Assembly (NCBI RefSeq): GCF_011927825.1
Contig: NZ_JAATJI010000002.1
Span: forward strand, 509,864 to 573,863
Origin: Polymorphobacter fuscus
GTDB taxonomy: Bacteria; Pseudomonadota; Alphaproteobacteria; Sphingomonadales; Sphingomonadaceae
Reading direction: 5' to 3'
DNA: 64,000 bases
Both the position numbers and the translations under genes were made by a program. Below the pieces are notes generated by a model. It saw only the letters and a program-made list of their open reading frames with translations. It made no database searches and was not told where the DNA came from. Shown here piece by piece: positions 9,284-18,648 of the stretch (positions are counted from its first letter, which is position 1; every line of letters begins with the position of its first letter).

Positions 9284-9750
9284 GCATTTCCGGGGTTTTT
9301 GGACGTGGTATCAAGATACCGTACGGTTTCGTCTGCCGCCAGATAATGCCGCAACCATTCGCGCAGCCGCGGCACCGCCTCTGCGTCGTCGATGAAGTCG
9401 GCGACCGGCATCAGCGCCCAATCCTGGCCCTCGTCGCCGAACTGCACGCTCGCCACCTCCTCGGCGGTCAGGCGGACGGCGAGGAAATGCGACACCGTCG
9501 CGCCGTCGCCCAGGAGATAGGCGCGGCGATAGTGGATTCGTGCCGACGGCACGACGATTCCGAATTCTTCCGCCAATTCGCGCAGTGCGCAATCTTCGGG
9601 ACTTTCGTCGCCCTCCCGACCGCCGCCGGGAAGGTCGATCATGCCGGGAAACGGCAGTTCCGGCCGGTCGTCGCGCCGATAGGCGAGCAAGCCGCCGTCA
9701 TGCAACGCTGCCAGCTTGGCACCGCCGAAATCCGCGCCGTCCCATCTCAT
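9280..9750 (-). CDS. Nudix hydrolase
   Basis: A 156-aa pyrophosphohydrolase acting on a nucleoside diphosphate linked to X. The full Nudix box GX5EX7REUXEEXGU is present at residues 43-65 (Gly43, Glu49, Arg57-Glu58, Glu61-Glu62, Gly64), so catalysis should be intact. The substrate is not predictable. The ATG at 9750 overlaps the DUF2237 stop by 4 nt, placing it in the same operon as heme A synthase. Confidence 0.88.
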   Translation of the reverse strand: MRWDGADFGGAKLAALHDGGLLAYRRDDRPELPFPGMIDLPGGGREGDESPEDCALRELAEEFGIVVPSARIHYRRAYLLGDGATVSHFLAVRLTAEEVASVQFGDEGQDWALMPVADFIDDAEAVPRLREWLRHYLAADETVRYLDTTSKNPGNA

Positions 9751-10112
9751 GATGCAGTGGAATAGGCCTGAAGATGGCCCAGGGCGATCGTTTCCAGGGC
9801 CTTGGCGTGCGTCGCCGCCAGCACGACTTCGGGCGCGAAGCCGGCGACCCGCGCCTCTTCCCACCGCGCTGCACACAGGCACCAGCGGTCGCCGGGGACG
9901 AGCCCCGGAAAGCCATACTCCGGTCGCGGCGTGCTCAGATCGTTGCCCTGCGCCGCGCTGAAAGCGAGAAATTCGGCCGTTACTTCGGCGCACACGACAT
10001 GGCGGCCATTGTCGGCGGCATCGGTGTTGCAGCAGCCATCGCGCGTCCAGCCGGTGAGCGGTTCGACCGAGCATAGGTCGAGCGCGCCGCCAAGGACGTT
10101 GGTTGCCGTCAT
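9747..10112 (-). CDS. DUF2237 family protein
   Basis: A 121-aa protein matching the DUF2237 family throughout: NVLGGALDLCS, the GWTRDGCC Cys pair, HVVCAEVTAEFLAFS, GNDLSTPRPEYGFPGL and GDRWCLCAARW. The conserved cysteines suggest metal or redox chemistry, but no function is established. The start at 10112 overlaps the stop of the heme A synthase gene by 4 nt, and its stop overlaps the Nudix start by 4 nt. Confidence 0.9.
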   Translation of the reverse strand: MTATNVLGGALDLCSVEPLTGWTRDGCCNTDAADNGRHVVCAEVTAEFLAFSAAQGNDLSTPRPEYGFPGLVPGDRWCLCAARWEEARVAGFAPEVVLAATHAKALETIALGHLQAYSTAS

Positions 10113-11149
10113 CTGCGCGTCCCCTGCATCGACCAATGCGCCGCCCATATTGTGGCTGCCACCAGCAGCGCCCCGCATGCCTGGTGCGCCACGCCGAGCG
10201 GAATCGCAACGCCGCTCAGCACCGTTGCGACGCCCAGGGCGAATTGCGCGACGACAAGGCCGCCCAGCGCCAGTGCACGCGCACCCGCGCCGGCGCGCCA
10301 GAGCCGCACCGCGATCAGCAACGCCGACGCAGCGACAACCCAGGCCAGCGAGCGGTGGAGAAAATGGACCGTGGCCGGGCTGTCGATCAGGTCGCGCGCC
10401 GTCGTCACCAGGCCCTGCGGTACCAGCACTCCGAACATCAGCGGCCAGCTATCGGACACATGGCCGGCGCGCATGCCGGCAACGAATGCGCCCCAGATGA
10501 TCTGCACCGCGAGCAGCAGTGCGAACGGCACCACCCAGCGGTGCGGGCGATCCCCGGACGGAGTGCCGGACCGCAGCAGGTCGAGTGCCGTCCAGATGCA
10601 GCCGGCCATGATCGTCAGCGCCACCCCCAGGTGCACCGCCAGCCGTTCATGCGCCACCTCGGTCCGCCCTACGAGGCCCGACGATACCATCCACCAGCCG
10701 ATGGTGCCCTGCAGCGCGCCGAGCATCAGCAGCGCCAGCAGGCGCGGCTTGTAGCCATCTGGGATTGCTTTCTTCACCCAGAACCACAGCAGCGGCACCG
10801 CAAATGCCAGTCCGATCACCCGTCCCAGCAGACGATGCACATATTCCCAGAAGAAAATGCCCTGGAACTCGGCCATGGTCATGCCGCGGTTCATCAGCTG
10901 ATATTGCGAGGACGCCTTGTAAGCTTCGAACTGCGCGGCCCAGGCCGCCTCGCCGATGGGCGGCAGCGTCCCCGACACCACATCCCAACGGGTGATCGAG
11001 AGCCCCGATTCGGTCAACCGGGTGATGCCGCCGACAACGACCATGGCAAAGACCAGCCCGGCCACGGCGAGCAGCCAGACCGCCACGGCACGCGGCCGGG
11101 CGGCGGCGAGGGGCAGGGGCGGGAAAGTCGGGGCGGCGGCGCTGGCCAT
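10109..11149 (-). CDS. ctaA: Heme A synthase (COX15/CtaA)
   Basis: Integral membrane enzyme oxidising the C8 methyl of heme O to a formyl group, giving heme A for aa3-type cytochrome oxidase. The product from ATG 11149 is 346 aa with eight predicted membrane segments. Type 2 COX15 features are visible: GGITRLTESGLSI after TM1, EFQGIFFWEYVHRLLGR with a heme-ligand His, and the second half-repeat with VHFLHRSLAW. It is the second gene of a run that continues into DUF2237 and Nudix with 4-nt overlaps. Confidence 0.93.
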   Translation of the reverse strand: MASAAAPTFPPLPLAAARPRAVAVWLLAVAGLVFAMVVVGGITRLTESGLSITRWDVVSGTLPPIGEAAWAAQFEAYKASSQYQLMNRGMTMAEFQGIFFWEYVHRLLGRVIGLAFAVPLLWFWVKKAIPDGYKPRLLALLMLGALQGTIGWWMVSSGLVGRTEVAHERLAVHLGVALTIMAGCIWTALDLLRSGTPSGDRPHRWVVPFALLLAVQIIWGAFVAGMRAGHVSDSWPLMFGVLVPQGLVTTARDLIDSPATVHFLHRSLAWVVAASALLIAVRLWRAGAGARALALGGLVVAQFALGVATVLSGVAIPLGVAHQACGALLVAATIWAAHWSMQGTRR

Positions 11150-11201
11150 GCCGGCCCTTTGCCACCATCGCACGGCGCCGCCAAGCGCGGTATCGTCGCG
11201 G

Positions 11202-11882
11202 TCAGGTCGAAGGGATGCCGGAAATGACGATCGCGGCCGTCACGAAGACGATCACCGCTTCGAAATAGGATCGTATCGCCAGCCACGCGGCACGCCCGGT
11301 CCCGCAACCGAGGCTGCTGCGGAACTGCAGGGTCTGCACGCCGAGATACCAAAGGGTGATCAGCACAGCACCGATTTCTCCGATCATGACCGGCAGTGCG
11401 CCGCCACGCTGGATCAGGATGACCGAGGTTGCGAGCCCCAGGGCATAGACAGCAGCAAGATAGCACTGGCCGTAGAAGGGAGCCCGCAGATATTTCCGTT
11501 CCGGCGGATGTCCCTTGGCAGCGACGTAGCGCCAGGCCGCGAACAGGGGCAGCAGCGCATACAGCATCGATCGCGCCACGATCAGATTTTCGTCGGATGC
11601 GGTGATCGCGCGTGCGGCCGCAGTCTTGGCGGTCAGGACCGGCAGGCCGAGCACCAGTTCCACGCCGTGCAGCAGCGCGATGGTGACAAGAAGAAACAGC
11701 GGCGGGCTTAGTGTGTCGGTGTAGCGATCGGTGACCGCCTCGGTCTGCTCGTGGTTGGAATAGCGCACCATGGCCAAGGGCGTCGTGATGACGCGCCACA
11801 ATGTCAGCGGGTAATAAATGATCCAGGACAGCAGCTCGAAAAGCAGGTCCTCGAAGGATTTCAACAGTTTCAGAAAATCCAT
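11202..11882 (-). CDS. Conserved membrane protein, Yip1/permease-like
   Basis: A 226-aa protein with a short amphipathic N terminus, the conserved RYTDTLSPPLFLLVTI segment leading into a membrane helix, and three to four more hydrophobic segments. Proteins of this type are widespread in alphaproteobacteria, often labelled permease without evidence. It lies 52 nt upstream of heme A synthase on the same strand and probably heads that transcript. Confidence 0.65.
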   Translation of the reverse strand: MDFLKLLKSFEDLLFELLSWIIYYPLTLWRVITTPLAMVRYSNHEQTEAVTDRYTDTLSPPLFLLVTIALLHGVELVLGLPVLTAKTAAARAITASDENLIVARSMLYALLPLFAAWRYVAAKGHPPERKYLRAPFYGQCYLAAVYALGLATSVILIQRGGALPVMIGEIGAVLITLWYLGVQTLQFRSSLGCGTGRAAWLAIRSYFEAVIVFVTAAIVISGIPST

Positions 11883-11995
11883 GTCGAAGTTGTACGAGGT
11901 TTCGCAAGGGTGTCAAAGTCCTTGAACGGCAACCGAAATGACCGCGCCGCGTTTGTCGTTAAGGCGAAGGCACCGCCGAAGGGGAAGGGAAATTC

Positions 11996-12814
11996 ATGCA
12001 TACGGCACTTTATGCACTGGTCGCTGCCGCAGCTGTCTTGCCGGCCGCAGCAATGTCACAGGATACGCCGTCGGGCCTGAAGGATCTCGTCGGCGCCAGG
12101 GCCGGCCAGTCCGAAGGCGAGCTCGGCCGCCGCGGTTACGTCCTTGTCCGAACGCAGACAGACGATGATCGCAAATGGACCTTCTGGTTCAACGCCGCCT
12201 ATGGCCGCTGTGTCTCGATCGCGACGATCGAAGGTCGCTATCAGTCGATCGTCGAAACGCCGGTCGTCGATTGCCAGGGTGGCAACCAACAGCAATCCTC
12301 CGCCAATGTCGGCAATCAGCAGCCGCCGGCTTACGCAGGCAACAGCCCGCAGACGGGCCAGCAGCAGGGCGCTCGCTACACGGTCGATGGCCGCCCGGTC
12401 GATCTCGGGCTGGTCTGTTTCGGCGAGGGGCATCGCCCCGCGATTGCCAACCGCTCCGAATGGGTGTGGAATTCCGACCGCGACCGCTACGACTACGGGA
12501 CCCGCTCCGAACTGACATCCGAAAGCGTCGACGCCACAGTGACGTTGCAACTGTGGGAGAATGGCGGCCGGATCCGTTTGCCCAAGGAACTTGTGCCGAT
12601 CATCCACTCCGGCGCAAATGACGGCTGGTGGGCGTTGAACGACGTTGTAGCGATGCCCGATGTCATCACCGCCAGCTATCGGCTCAACGGGCTCAACAAG
12701 CCCAAAGTGTCCATGGACCGCCGTTCGGGGCGGATTTCGATCCGCGGTGTCTCGCCTTACGAATTCACCGGCCAGTGCGACGTGATCGATGGCGAGGACC
12801 ACCGCCGCTTCTAG
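11996..12814 (+). CDS. Hypothetical secreted protein
   Basis: A 272-aa protein with a signal peptide (MHTALYALVAAAAVLPAAAM, cleavage near residue 20), a globular N-terminal part (about 25-95), a Gln/Asn-rich low-complexity linker (about 96-125, NQQQSS repeats) and a C-terminal domain with two isolated Cys. It resembles other sphingomonad periplasmic proteins of unknown function. It is divergent from the membrane-protein gene at 11882. Confidence 0.7.
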   Translation: MHTALYALVAAAAVLPAAAMSQDTPSGLKDLVGARAGQSEGELGRRGYVLVRTQTDDDRKWTFWFNAAYGRCVSIATIEGRYQSIVETPVVDCQGGNQQQSSANVGNQQPPAYAGNSPQTGQQQGARYTVDGRPVDLGLVCFGEGHRPAIANRSEWVWNSDRDRYDYGTRSELTSESVDATVTLQLWENGGRIRLPKELVPIIHSGANDGWWALNDVVAMPDVITASYRLNGLNKPKVSMDRRSGRISIRGVSPYEFTGQCDVIDGEDHRRF

Positions 12815-12852
12815 GGGCCGGCCGCCACGAGTTTCGCCTTGCGCATCGGCAT

Positions 12853-12867
12853 GAGATATTATATCTC
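12853..12867. promoter_or_regulatory. 15-bp palindrome upstream of merC-zur (possible Zur/Fur operator)
   Basis: GAGATATTATATCTC is a perfect 7-1-7 inverted repeat ending 6 nt before the merC ATG. An AT-rich palindrome directly in front of an operon that encodes a Fur-family metalloregulator is the expected place for an autoregulatory box. The exact sphingomonad Zur consensus is not verifiable here. Confidence 0.5.
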
Positions 12868-12873
12868 CATCCA

Positions 12874-13239
12874 ATGCCAAGGCGTTTCAGCTCCTTTCTC
12901 GACAAGTCGGCCATGACCTTGTCGGGCCTGTGCCTGGTCCATTGCCTCGTCGGCGCGCTGGCGCTGACGATGTTCGCTGCCGGCGGCGCGTGGCTGAACC
13001 ATGATGTCCACCTCGTCGGACTGGCGGTGGCATTGCCATTGGCCGCGGTGGCGTTGTGGCGGGGCGTCGCGCTTCACGGCCGTATCGGGGTGGCGCTGCT
13101 CGGCGTGCTCGGCATCGGCCTGATGGGGACGTCGCTGTTCATCGCGCACGGTGCCAGTGCCGAGGTGCTGGTGTCGGTGGCGGGCGTCGCCCTGCTCGGG
13201 GCGGCCCATTACTGGAACCTGCGCGCCTCCCGCGTCTGA
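12874..13239 (+). CDS. MerC domain-containing membrane protein
   Basis: A 121-aa protein with four predicted membrane helices and the MerC signature SGLCLVHCLVG, whose two Cys (GLCxxHC) are proposed metal ligands in mercury transporter MerC. Chromosomal MerC-domain proteins beside Zur are common in sphingomonads and are more likely linked to zinc than mercury. The ATG at 12874 is used because the longer frame runs back through the upstream gene. The zur start is 36 nt downstream. Confidence 0.8.
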   Translation: MPRRFSSFLDKSAMTLSGLCLVHCLVGALALTMFAAGGAWLNHDVHLVGLAVALPLAAVALWRGVALHGRIGVALLGVLGIGLMGTSLFIAHGASAEVLVSVAGVALLGAAHYWNLRASRV

Positions 13240-13275
13240 CTTGCAGCCCGCCGCCCAAGCGCCGATATAGGCGCC

Positions 13276-13794
13276 ATGGCCACTGCCCATGATCACGATC
13301 ACAGCGACCGGTCCGGCGCCGCGTTGACCGCCGCCGCCGAACGCGCGCTGGTCGGGGCCGGCGAACAATGGACGACGATGCGCGCCGCGGTGTTTTCGGC
13401 CCTGACGTCGTTCGACAAGCCGGCCAGCGCCTATGACGTGACCGACGCCGTCAGCACCGCCCAGGGCCGGCGGGTCGCCGCCAACAGTGTCTACCGGATC
13501 CTCGACCTGTTCGTGGCCAATAATGTCGCGATGCGGGTGGAAAGCGCCAACGCCTATCTGGCCAACGCCCATCCGGATTGCCTCCACGACTGCATCTTCC
13601 TTGTCTGCGATACCTGCGGCCGGGCGACGCATGTCGATGACGATCAGCTGTCGGCGCGAATCCGTGAAACCGCCCGTGCAACCGGCTTCCGTCCGGAAAA
13701 GCCGGTCATCGAAGTGCGCGGACGCTGCGGCGACTGCGCAGCGCCGGCCGCCGCTGCCATGCGTTCCATCGACAGCGCGGGCACAAAGCGCTAG
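13276..13794 (+). CDS. zur: Fur family transcriptional regulator, Zur-type
   Basis: A 172-aa zinc-responsive repressor candidate. The N terminus is His-rich (HDHDH, residues 5-9). It has a winged-helix DNA-binding part (about 25-90, with NSVYRILDLF), a regulatory metal site (HPDCLHDC, residues 99-106) and two structural CxxC pairs (Cys111/Cys114 and Cys151/Cys154), as in Zur/Fur proteins. Pairing with MerC and lack of iron-uptake neighbours favour Zur over Fur. It probably controls its own operon through the palindrome at 12853. Confidence 0.85.
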   Translation: MATAHDHDHSDRSGAALTAAAERALVGAGEQWTTMRAAVFSALTSFDKPASAYDVTDAVSTAQGRRVAANSVYRILDLFVANNVAMRVESANAYLANAHPDCLHDCIFLVCDTCGRATHVDDDQLSARIRETARATGFRPEKPVIEVRGRCGDCAAPAAAAMRSIDSAGTKR

Positions 13795-13831
13795 CACTGT
13801 CATAAGGACTCCATAAATCCGGCGGACATTG

Positions 13832-15763
13832 GTGACACAAAGACCTCACACCCCACTTCTCGACACGGTCAATGTACCGGCAGACATGAAGCGGTTGAGT
13901 CAGGAACAATTGCGCCAGCTCGCCGACGAGTTGCGCACCGAAATGATCGATGTTGTGTCGACGACCGGCGGCCATCTGGGCGCCGGGCTCGGCGTCATCG
14001 AACTGACGGTCGCGCTTCATTATGTTTTCGATACGCCCGACGACCGGTTGATCTGGGACGTTGGCCACCAGGCCTATCCGCACAAGATCCTGACCGGTCG
14101 GCGCGATCGCATCCGCTCCTTGCGTCAGGGCGGCGGCCTGTCGGGCTTCACCAAGCGCGCCGAAAGCGAATATGATCCGTTCGGCGCCGCGCACAGCTCG
14201 ACCTCGATTTCGGCTGCCATCGGCTTTGCTGTCGCCAACAAGCTGAAGGATCAGCCGGGCAAGGCCATTGCTGTCATCGGCGACGGTTCGATGTCCGCCG
14301 GCATGGCCTATGAAGCGATGAACAATGCCGCCCAGGCCGGCAACCGGCTGGTCGTCATCCTCAACGACAACGACATGAGCATCGCGCCGCCGGTCGGCGC
14401 GCTTTCCGCCTATCTGTCGCGGCTGCTGTCGTCACGCAAGTTCCTGGAATTGCGCGAAGCCATCAAGGGCATCGCCAAAAAGGCGCTGCCGCCACCGCTC
14501 AGCCGCGCCGCGGCGCGCGCCGAGGAATATGCCCGCGGCATGGCGCAAGGCGGCGGCACCCTGTTCGAAGAACTCGGTTTTTACTATGTCGGGCCGATCG
14601 ACGGCCACAACCTCGAACATCTGTTGCCGGTGCTCGAAAATGTCCGCGATGCGGCCGAAGGCCCGATGCTGATCCATGTCGTCACGCAGAAGGGCAAGGG
14701 CTATGCCCCCGCCGAAGCGGCGCCCGACAAATATCATGGCGTGCAGAAGTTCGATGTCATCTCGGGCGCCCAGCACAAGTCGACGCCCAAGGCGCCGGCC
14801 TATCAGAATGTCTTCGGGGACGCGCTGATCGCCGAAGGCAAGCGCGACCCGCGCATCGTCGCCATCACCGCCGCCATGCCGTCGGGTACCGGGGTCGATC
14901 GCTTCAACAAGGCGTTTCCGGACCGCACCTTCGATGTCGGCATTGCCGAACAACATGCGGTGACGTTCGCCGCCGGGCTCGCCGCCCAGGGCATGCGGCC
15001 GTTCTGCGCCATCTACAGCACCTTCCTGCAGCGCGCCTATGACCAGGTCGTGCACGACGTGGCGATCCAGAACTTGCCGGTGCGCTTTGCCATCGACCGG
15101 GCCGGGCTGGTCGGCGCCGATGGCTGCACCCATGCCGGCGCCTTCGACGTTGCCTATCTGGCGACCCTGCCGAACATGGTCGTCATGGCAGCGTCGGACG
15201 AGAATGAACTCGCCAACATGGTCCACACCATGGCGCTTCACGACGATGGCCCGATCGCGGTGCGCTATCCGCGCGGCGAGGGCACTGGTGTCGCCATCCA
15301 GGCGGTGCCGACGCGGCTGCCGATCGGCAAGGGCCACATCGTGCGCGAAGGCAAGACCGTCGCCATCCTGTCGCTCGGCACCCGCCTTCAGGAAGCCGAA
15401 AAGGCCGCCGACGAGCTGGAGACAAAGGGCCTGTCGACCACTATTGCCGACATGCGATTTGCCAAGCCGCTCGACCAGGAGCTGATCCGCAGGCTGGCGG
15501 CCACCCACGAAGTGCTGGTGACGATCGAGGAAGGCGCCGCCGGCGGCTTCGGGGCGCATGTGCTGACCTGGCTCAGCGACGAGGGCCTGACCGACGCCGG
15601 GCTCAAGGTGCGCACCTTGCGCTTGCCCGACATCTTCCAGGACCATGACAATCCGGCGAAGCAATATGCCGAGGCGGGGCTGGACGCACCTGCCATCGTG
15701 GCGACCGTCCTGGAGGCCTTGCGGCACAATTCGGTGGGTTTCGTCGGCGGCCAGCGGGCCTGA
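13832..15763 (+). CDS. dxs: 1-deoxy-D-xylulose-5-phosphate synthase
   Basis: Thiamine-diphosphate enzyme condensing pyruvate with glyceraldehyde 3-phosphate, the first step of the MEP isoprenoid pathway; it also supplies thiamine and pyridoxal synthesis. The 643-aa product has the usual length. Motifs include [28 protein letters not shown], the ThDP-binding [15 protein letters not shown], and the transketolase-like [15 protein letters not shown]. The start is GTG at 13832; a TTG immediately before it (13829) is an alternative and no strong ribosome binding site settles the choice. Confidence 0.96.
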   Translation: MTQRPHTPLLDTVNVPADMKRLSQEQLRQLADELRTEMIDVVSTTGGHLGAGLGVIELTVALHYVFDTPDDRLIWDVGHQAYPHKILTGRRDRIRSLRQGGGLSGFTKRAESEYDPFGAAHSSTSISAAIGFAVANKLKDQPGKAIAVIGDGSMSAGMAYEAMNNAAQAGNRLVVILNDNDMSIAPPVGALSAYLSRLLSSRKFLELREAIKGIAKKALPPPLSRAAARAEEYARGMAQGGGTLFEELGFYYVGPIDGHNLEHLLPVLENVRDAAEGPMLIHVVTQKGKGYAPAEAAPDKYHGVQKFDVISGAQHKSTPKAPAYQNVFGDALIAEGKRDPRIVAITAAMPSGTGVDRFNKAFPDRTFDVGIAEQHAVTFAAGLAAQGMRPFCAIYSTFLQRAYDQVVHDVAIQNLPVRFAIDRAGLVGADGCTHAGAFDVAYLATLPNMVVMAASDENELANMVHTMALHDDGPIAVRYPRGEGTGVAIQAVPTRLPIGKGHIVREGKTVAILSLGTRLQEAEKAADELETKGLSTTIADMRFAKPLDQELIRRLAATHEVLVTIEEGAAGGFGAHVLTWLSDEGLTDAGLKVRTLRLPDIFQDHDNPAKQYAEAGLDAPAIVATVLEALRHNSVGFVGGQRA

Positions 15764-15816
15764 CCCCACTGCCGCAGGCGTGTGACGTCTCTCGACATGC
15801 GTGGGCGGCGTCCCCT

Positions 15817-17046
15817 ATGCCGCATTGCAATATGCACGCGCCCGTTGTCTCCCCGAATCGCGTTCCGACCCGTGGGGAGATCCTGCTGCTCGGAACGCTG
15901 ACGGCGTTCGGCGCGCTGACCATCGACCTTTACCTGCCGACATTGCCCAGCATCGCGCGCAGTTTCGCCGTCGCGCCGGCAACGGTGCAGCTGACGTTCA
16001 GTGCCTTTTTCATCGGCATGGCGATCGGGCAGCTTTTTTACGGTCCGCTCAGCGATCGAATCGGCCGGCGGCCGGCCATTCTCATCGGCTGCGTCGTCTA
16101 TGTCGCGGCCAGTCTCGCCTGCACGCTGGCGCCATCGATCAACTGGCTCATCGCCGGACGTTTTGCCCAGGCGCTCGGCTGCTGTGCCGGGATGGTCGTG
16201 GCGCGGGCGGTGGTGCGTGACCGCTACGACCATCGCGATTCGGCGCGGATCTTCTCGCTGCTCGTCCTTGTCCTGGCGGTCGCGCCGCTGGTCGCGCCGA
16301 CGTTGGGTGGCTGGCTGGCGCAGGCCTTTTCCTGGCGCGCGGTGTTTTTCGTGCTGGCGGTGTTCGGTCTCGCGGTCGGGACCGTGGTGTGGTTCCGCCT
16401 CGATGAAAGCAGGTCGCCGGCGACCGAGGCCAAGGCGCGGGGCGAATCGGTCATCGGCGCCTATTTCGACCTGCTGCGCAGCCGTCGCCTGCTCGGCTAC
16501 ACGCTGGTGTCGGCGTGCAATGGCGCGACCCTGTTCAGCTATATCGCCACGGCGCCCGACCTCGTCATCGATATCTGGGGCTTCACACAACACCAGTTCG
16601 GGCTGATCTTTGCCATCATCGCCGTCGGTGTCATCGGCTCCAGCCAGGTCAATCGGCAGCTGCTGTTGCGGCACGCGCCCGACCGAATTCTCGGCGTCGC
16701 CTGCATCTTTGCCGTCGGTTTCGGTGCCGCGCTGCTCACCGCCGCGCTGCTCGATGCATCGAAATGGTGGATCATGGCCGGGCTGTTTGCGGTGCTGACA
16801 TCCAACGGCTTCATCGCCGCCAACGCCCTTGCCGGGGCGCTCAATGTCGATCCGCTGCGCGCGGGCACAACGTCGGGCCTGTTCGGCGCCGCCAACTTCG
16901 CACTCGGCGCGGTGGCTTCGGCAGCGGCGGCGGCGCTGCACGACAATACGGCGGTCCCGGTCGCCATGGTCATCACCACCGCGCTGGTCGCCGGCGCCGC
17001 GGCATATTATTTTCTCGCCCAGCCCCGGCATGGCAATTCGGTGTGA
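15817..17046 (+). CDS. Bcr/CflA family MFS drug exporter
   Basis: A 409-aa twelve-helix MFS protein. The N-terminal TIDLYLPTLPSI segment, motif A (GPLSDRIGRRPAIL) and motif C region (APLVAPTLGGWL) identify the Bcr/CflA drug:proton antiporter group (DHA1). The substrate is unknown. The ATG at 15817 is used; ATG 15832 is possible. The stop overlaps the GTG start of the following EamA gene by 4 nt. Confidence 0.88.
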   Translation: MPHCNMHAPVVSPNRVPTRGEILLLGTLTAFGALTIDLYLPTLPSIARSFAVAPATVQLTFSAFFIGMAIGQLFYGPLSDRIGRRPAILIGCVVYVAASLACTLAPSINWLIAGRFAQALGCCAGMVVARAVVRDRYDHRDSARIFSLLVLVLAVAPLVAPTLGGWLAQAFSWRAVFFVLAVFGLAVGTVVWFRLDESRSPATEAKARGESVIGAYFDLLRSRRLLGYTLVSACNGATLFSYIATAPDLVIDIWGFTQHQFGLIFAIIAVGVIGSSQVNRQLLLRHAPDRILGVACIFAVGFGAALLTAALLDASKWWIMAGLFAVLTSNGFIAANALAGALNVDPLRAGTTSGLFGAANFALGAVASAAAAALHDNTAVPVAMVITTALVAGAAAYYFLAQPRHGNSV

Positions 17047-17948
17047 CTTTCGGGACTTTCGACGCAAAGGCCTTTCTGCTCGCGCTGGCTGTCGTCGCTG
17101 TCTGGGGCACCAATTTCGTCGTCATCCGGCTGGGGCTCGATGCCCTGCCGCCGCTGCTGTTCGCGGCACTTCGCTTCACGCTGGCGGCGTTGCCGATGGT
17201 GTTCTTCCTGCGCCGGCCGGCGGTGCCGTGGCGCGATCTGGCGGCCTATGGCGTGCTGATCGGCGTTGGCCAGTTCGGGCTGTTGTTCATCGCCATCGAT
17301 GGCTGGATCGCGCCGGGGCTGGCGTCGCTGGTCGTGCAGGTCCAGGTCGTGTTCACCATCGGGCTGGCGATGCGCGGCACCGGGGAACGCCTGGTGCCGG
17401 TGCAATATGCGGCGCTGGCGCTGGCGGTGGCGGGCATCGCCATCATCCTTACGCACACCGGCGGCACCACGACGCCGCTCGGCGTGGCGCTGGTGGTCGG
17501 CGCGGCGCTCGGCTGGGCGCTCGGCAACATGGTGCAGCGGCGCGCCGGCCGGGTCGACATGCTGGGCTTTGTCGTCTGGTCGAGCCTGTTCGCCATCCCG
17601 CCGCTGTTCGCCCTCGCCTTTGTGTTCGAAGGCGCGCCGCGGATCGCCGAAGCGCTCGGGGCTGCCGGGCCGCAGGTCTGGGCGGTCATCGCCTGGCAGG
17701 CGGTCGGCAACACCATGTTCGGCTATGGCGCCTGGGGCTGGCTGCTGGCGCGCTATCCGGCGTCGTCGGTGGCACCCATGGCGCTGCTGGTGCCGGTGTT
17801 CGGCATGGGGTCGGCGGCACTCTGGCTCGGCGAACCGCTGCCGGGCTGGAAGCTGCTCGCCGCGCTGTGCATCGTCGGCGGGCTCGCGGTCAACATGTTC
17901 GGCCCAAGGCTGTTGGCGCGGCGCGTCGCGACGTCGGCGGGGGGCTAA
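17043..17948 (+). CDS. EamA family (DMT) transporter
   Basis: A 301-aa inner-membrane protein of the drug/metabolite transporter superfamily with ten predicted helices in two EamA repeats; VWGTNFVVIRLGLDALPPLLFA is the typical first-helix signature. The overall pattern resembles EamA (YdeD), which exports O-acetylserine and cysteine. The GTG at 17043 overlaps the preceding stop by 4 nt (GTGA), showing coupling to the Bcr/CflA gene. The 3' end overlaps the convergent GST gene by 4 nt. Confidence 0.85.
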   Translation: MTFGTFDAKAFLLALAVVAVWGTNFVVIRLGLDALPPLLFAALRFTLAALPMVFFLRRPAVPWRDLAAYGVLIGVGQFGLLFIAIDGWIAPGLASLVVQVQVVFTIGLAMRGTGERLVPVQYAALALAVAGIAIILTHTGGTTTPLGVALVVGAALGWALGNMVQRRAGRVDMLGFVVWSSLFAIPPLFALAFVFEGAPRIAEALGAAGPQVWAVIAWQAVGNTMFGYGAWGWLLARYPASSVAPMALLVPVFGMGSAALWLGEPLPGWKLLAALCIVGGLAVNMFGPRLLARRVATSAGG

Positions 17949-18577
17949 CCCCGCGCCGTGAAATTATACGGCTCGGTCTTTGCCGCCGCCGCCTGCCACG
18001 CCGGCCGTGCCTGCAGCCGGGTCACATAGGCCGGAATGTTGGGGAAGTGCGCACCGAGCCCCTGTGCAGCGGCAATCTCAGCCACGAAGCTCATCATCAC
18101 ATCGGCGCCCGACAGGGTGTTTTCGACCAGCCAGTCATTGCTGCCCAGGCTTTGCGAAAAATAGGCGACATGCGCGCCGATCTGATCCTGGATCCGCGGT
18201 TGCAACGGCGCGGCGGCATCGCCCAGCCGCGCCGTGTACAGCGCGAGAAGAAACGGCGTCATCGCCGAGCCTTCGGCGAAGTGCAGCCATTCGAGATAGG
18301 TTTCGTGCGCGTCGCTGCCGGGGGCAGGGGCCATGCGGCCGCCGCCATGGCGGCGAATGACATAGTCGGTGATCGCCCCCGATTCGGTCACGACCCGGCC
18401 ATCGTCGTCGATCACCGGCGACTTGCCGAGCGGATGGATGGCCTTGAGCTCGGGCGGCGCCAGGTTGGTGGTCAGGTCGCGGGTATAGGCCTTGATCTGA
18501 TAGGGAACCGCCAGTTCCTCGAGCAGCCACAAGATGCGCTGCGACCGGCTGTTGTTGAGATGGTGGACGGTGATCAT
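17945..18577 (-). CDS. Glutathione S-transferase
   Basis: A 210-aa soluble GST with an N-terminal thioredoxin-like domain (residues 1-80; SRSQRILWLLEEL and the cis-Pro loop GKSPVIDDDG with VTESGAI for glutathione binding) and an all-helical C-terminal domain. SRSQR in place of a catalytic Tyr/Cys motif suits the bacterial Ser-type group. The ATG at 18577 gives the normal start; it is divergent from arfB. Confidence 0.9.
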   Translation of the reverse strand: MITVHHLNNSRSQRILWLLEELAVPYQIKAYTRDLTTNLAPPELKAIHPLGKSPVIDDDGRVVTESGAITDYVIRRHGGGRMAPAPGSDAHETYLEWLHFAEGSAMTPFLLALYTARLGDAAAPLQPRIQDQIGAHVAYFSQSLGSNDWLVENTLSGADVMMSFVAEIAAAQGLGAHFPNIPAYVTRLQARPAWQAAAAKTEPYNFTARG

Positions 18578-18648
18578 CGGCGGTTCCTTTTGCTTGCGGC
18601 ACTGGTAGCGCCATTCCGCGCGGGACGAAAATCGCATATTGCACAGCC

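Noticed and set aside
15388..17067. 559-codon minus-strand frame opposite dxs and the Bcr/CflA gene
   Set aside because: Antisense shadow; the plus-strand frames carry full-length conserved families.
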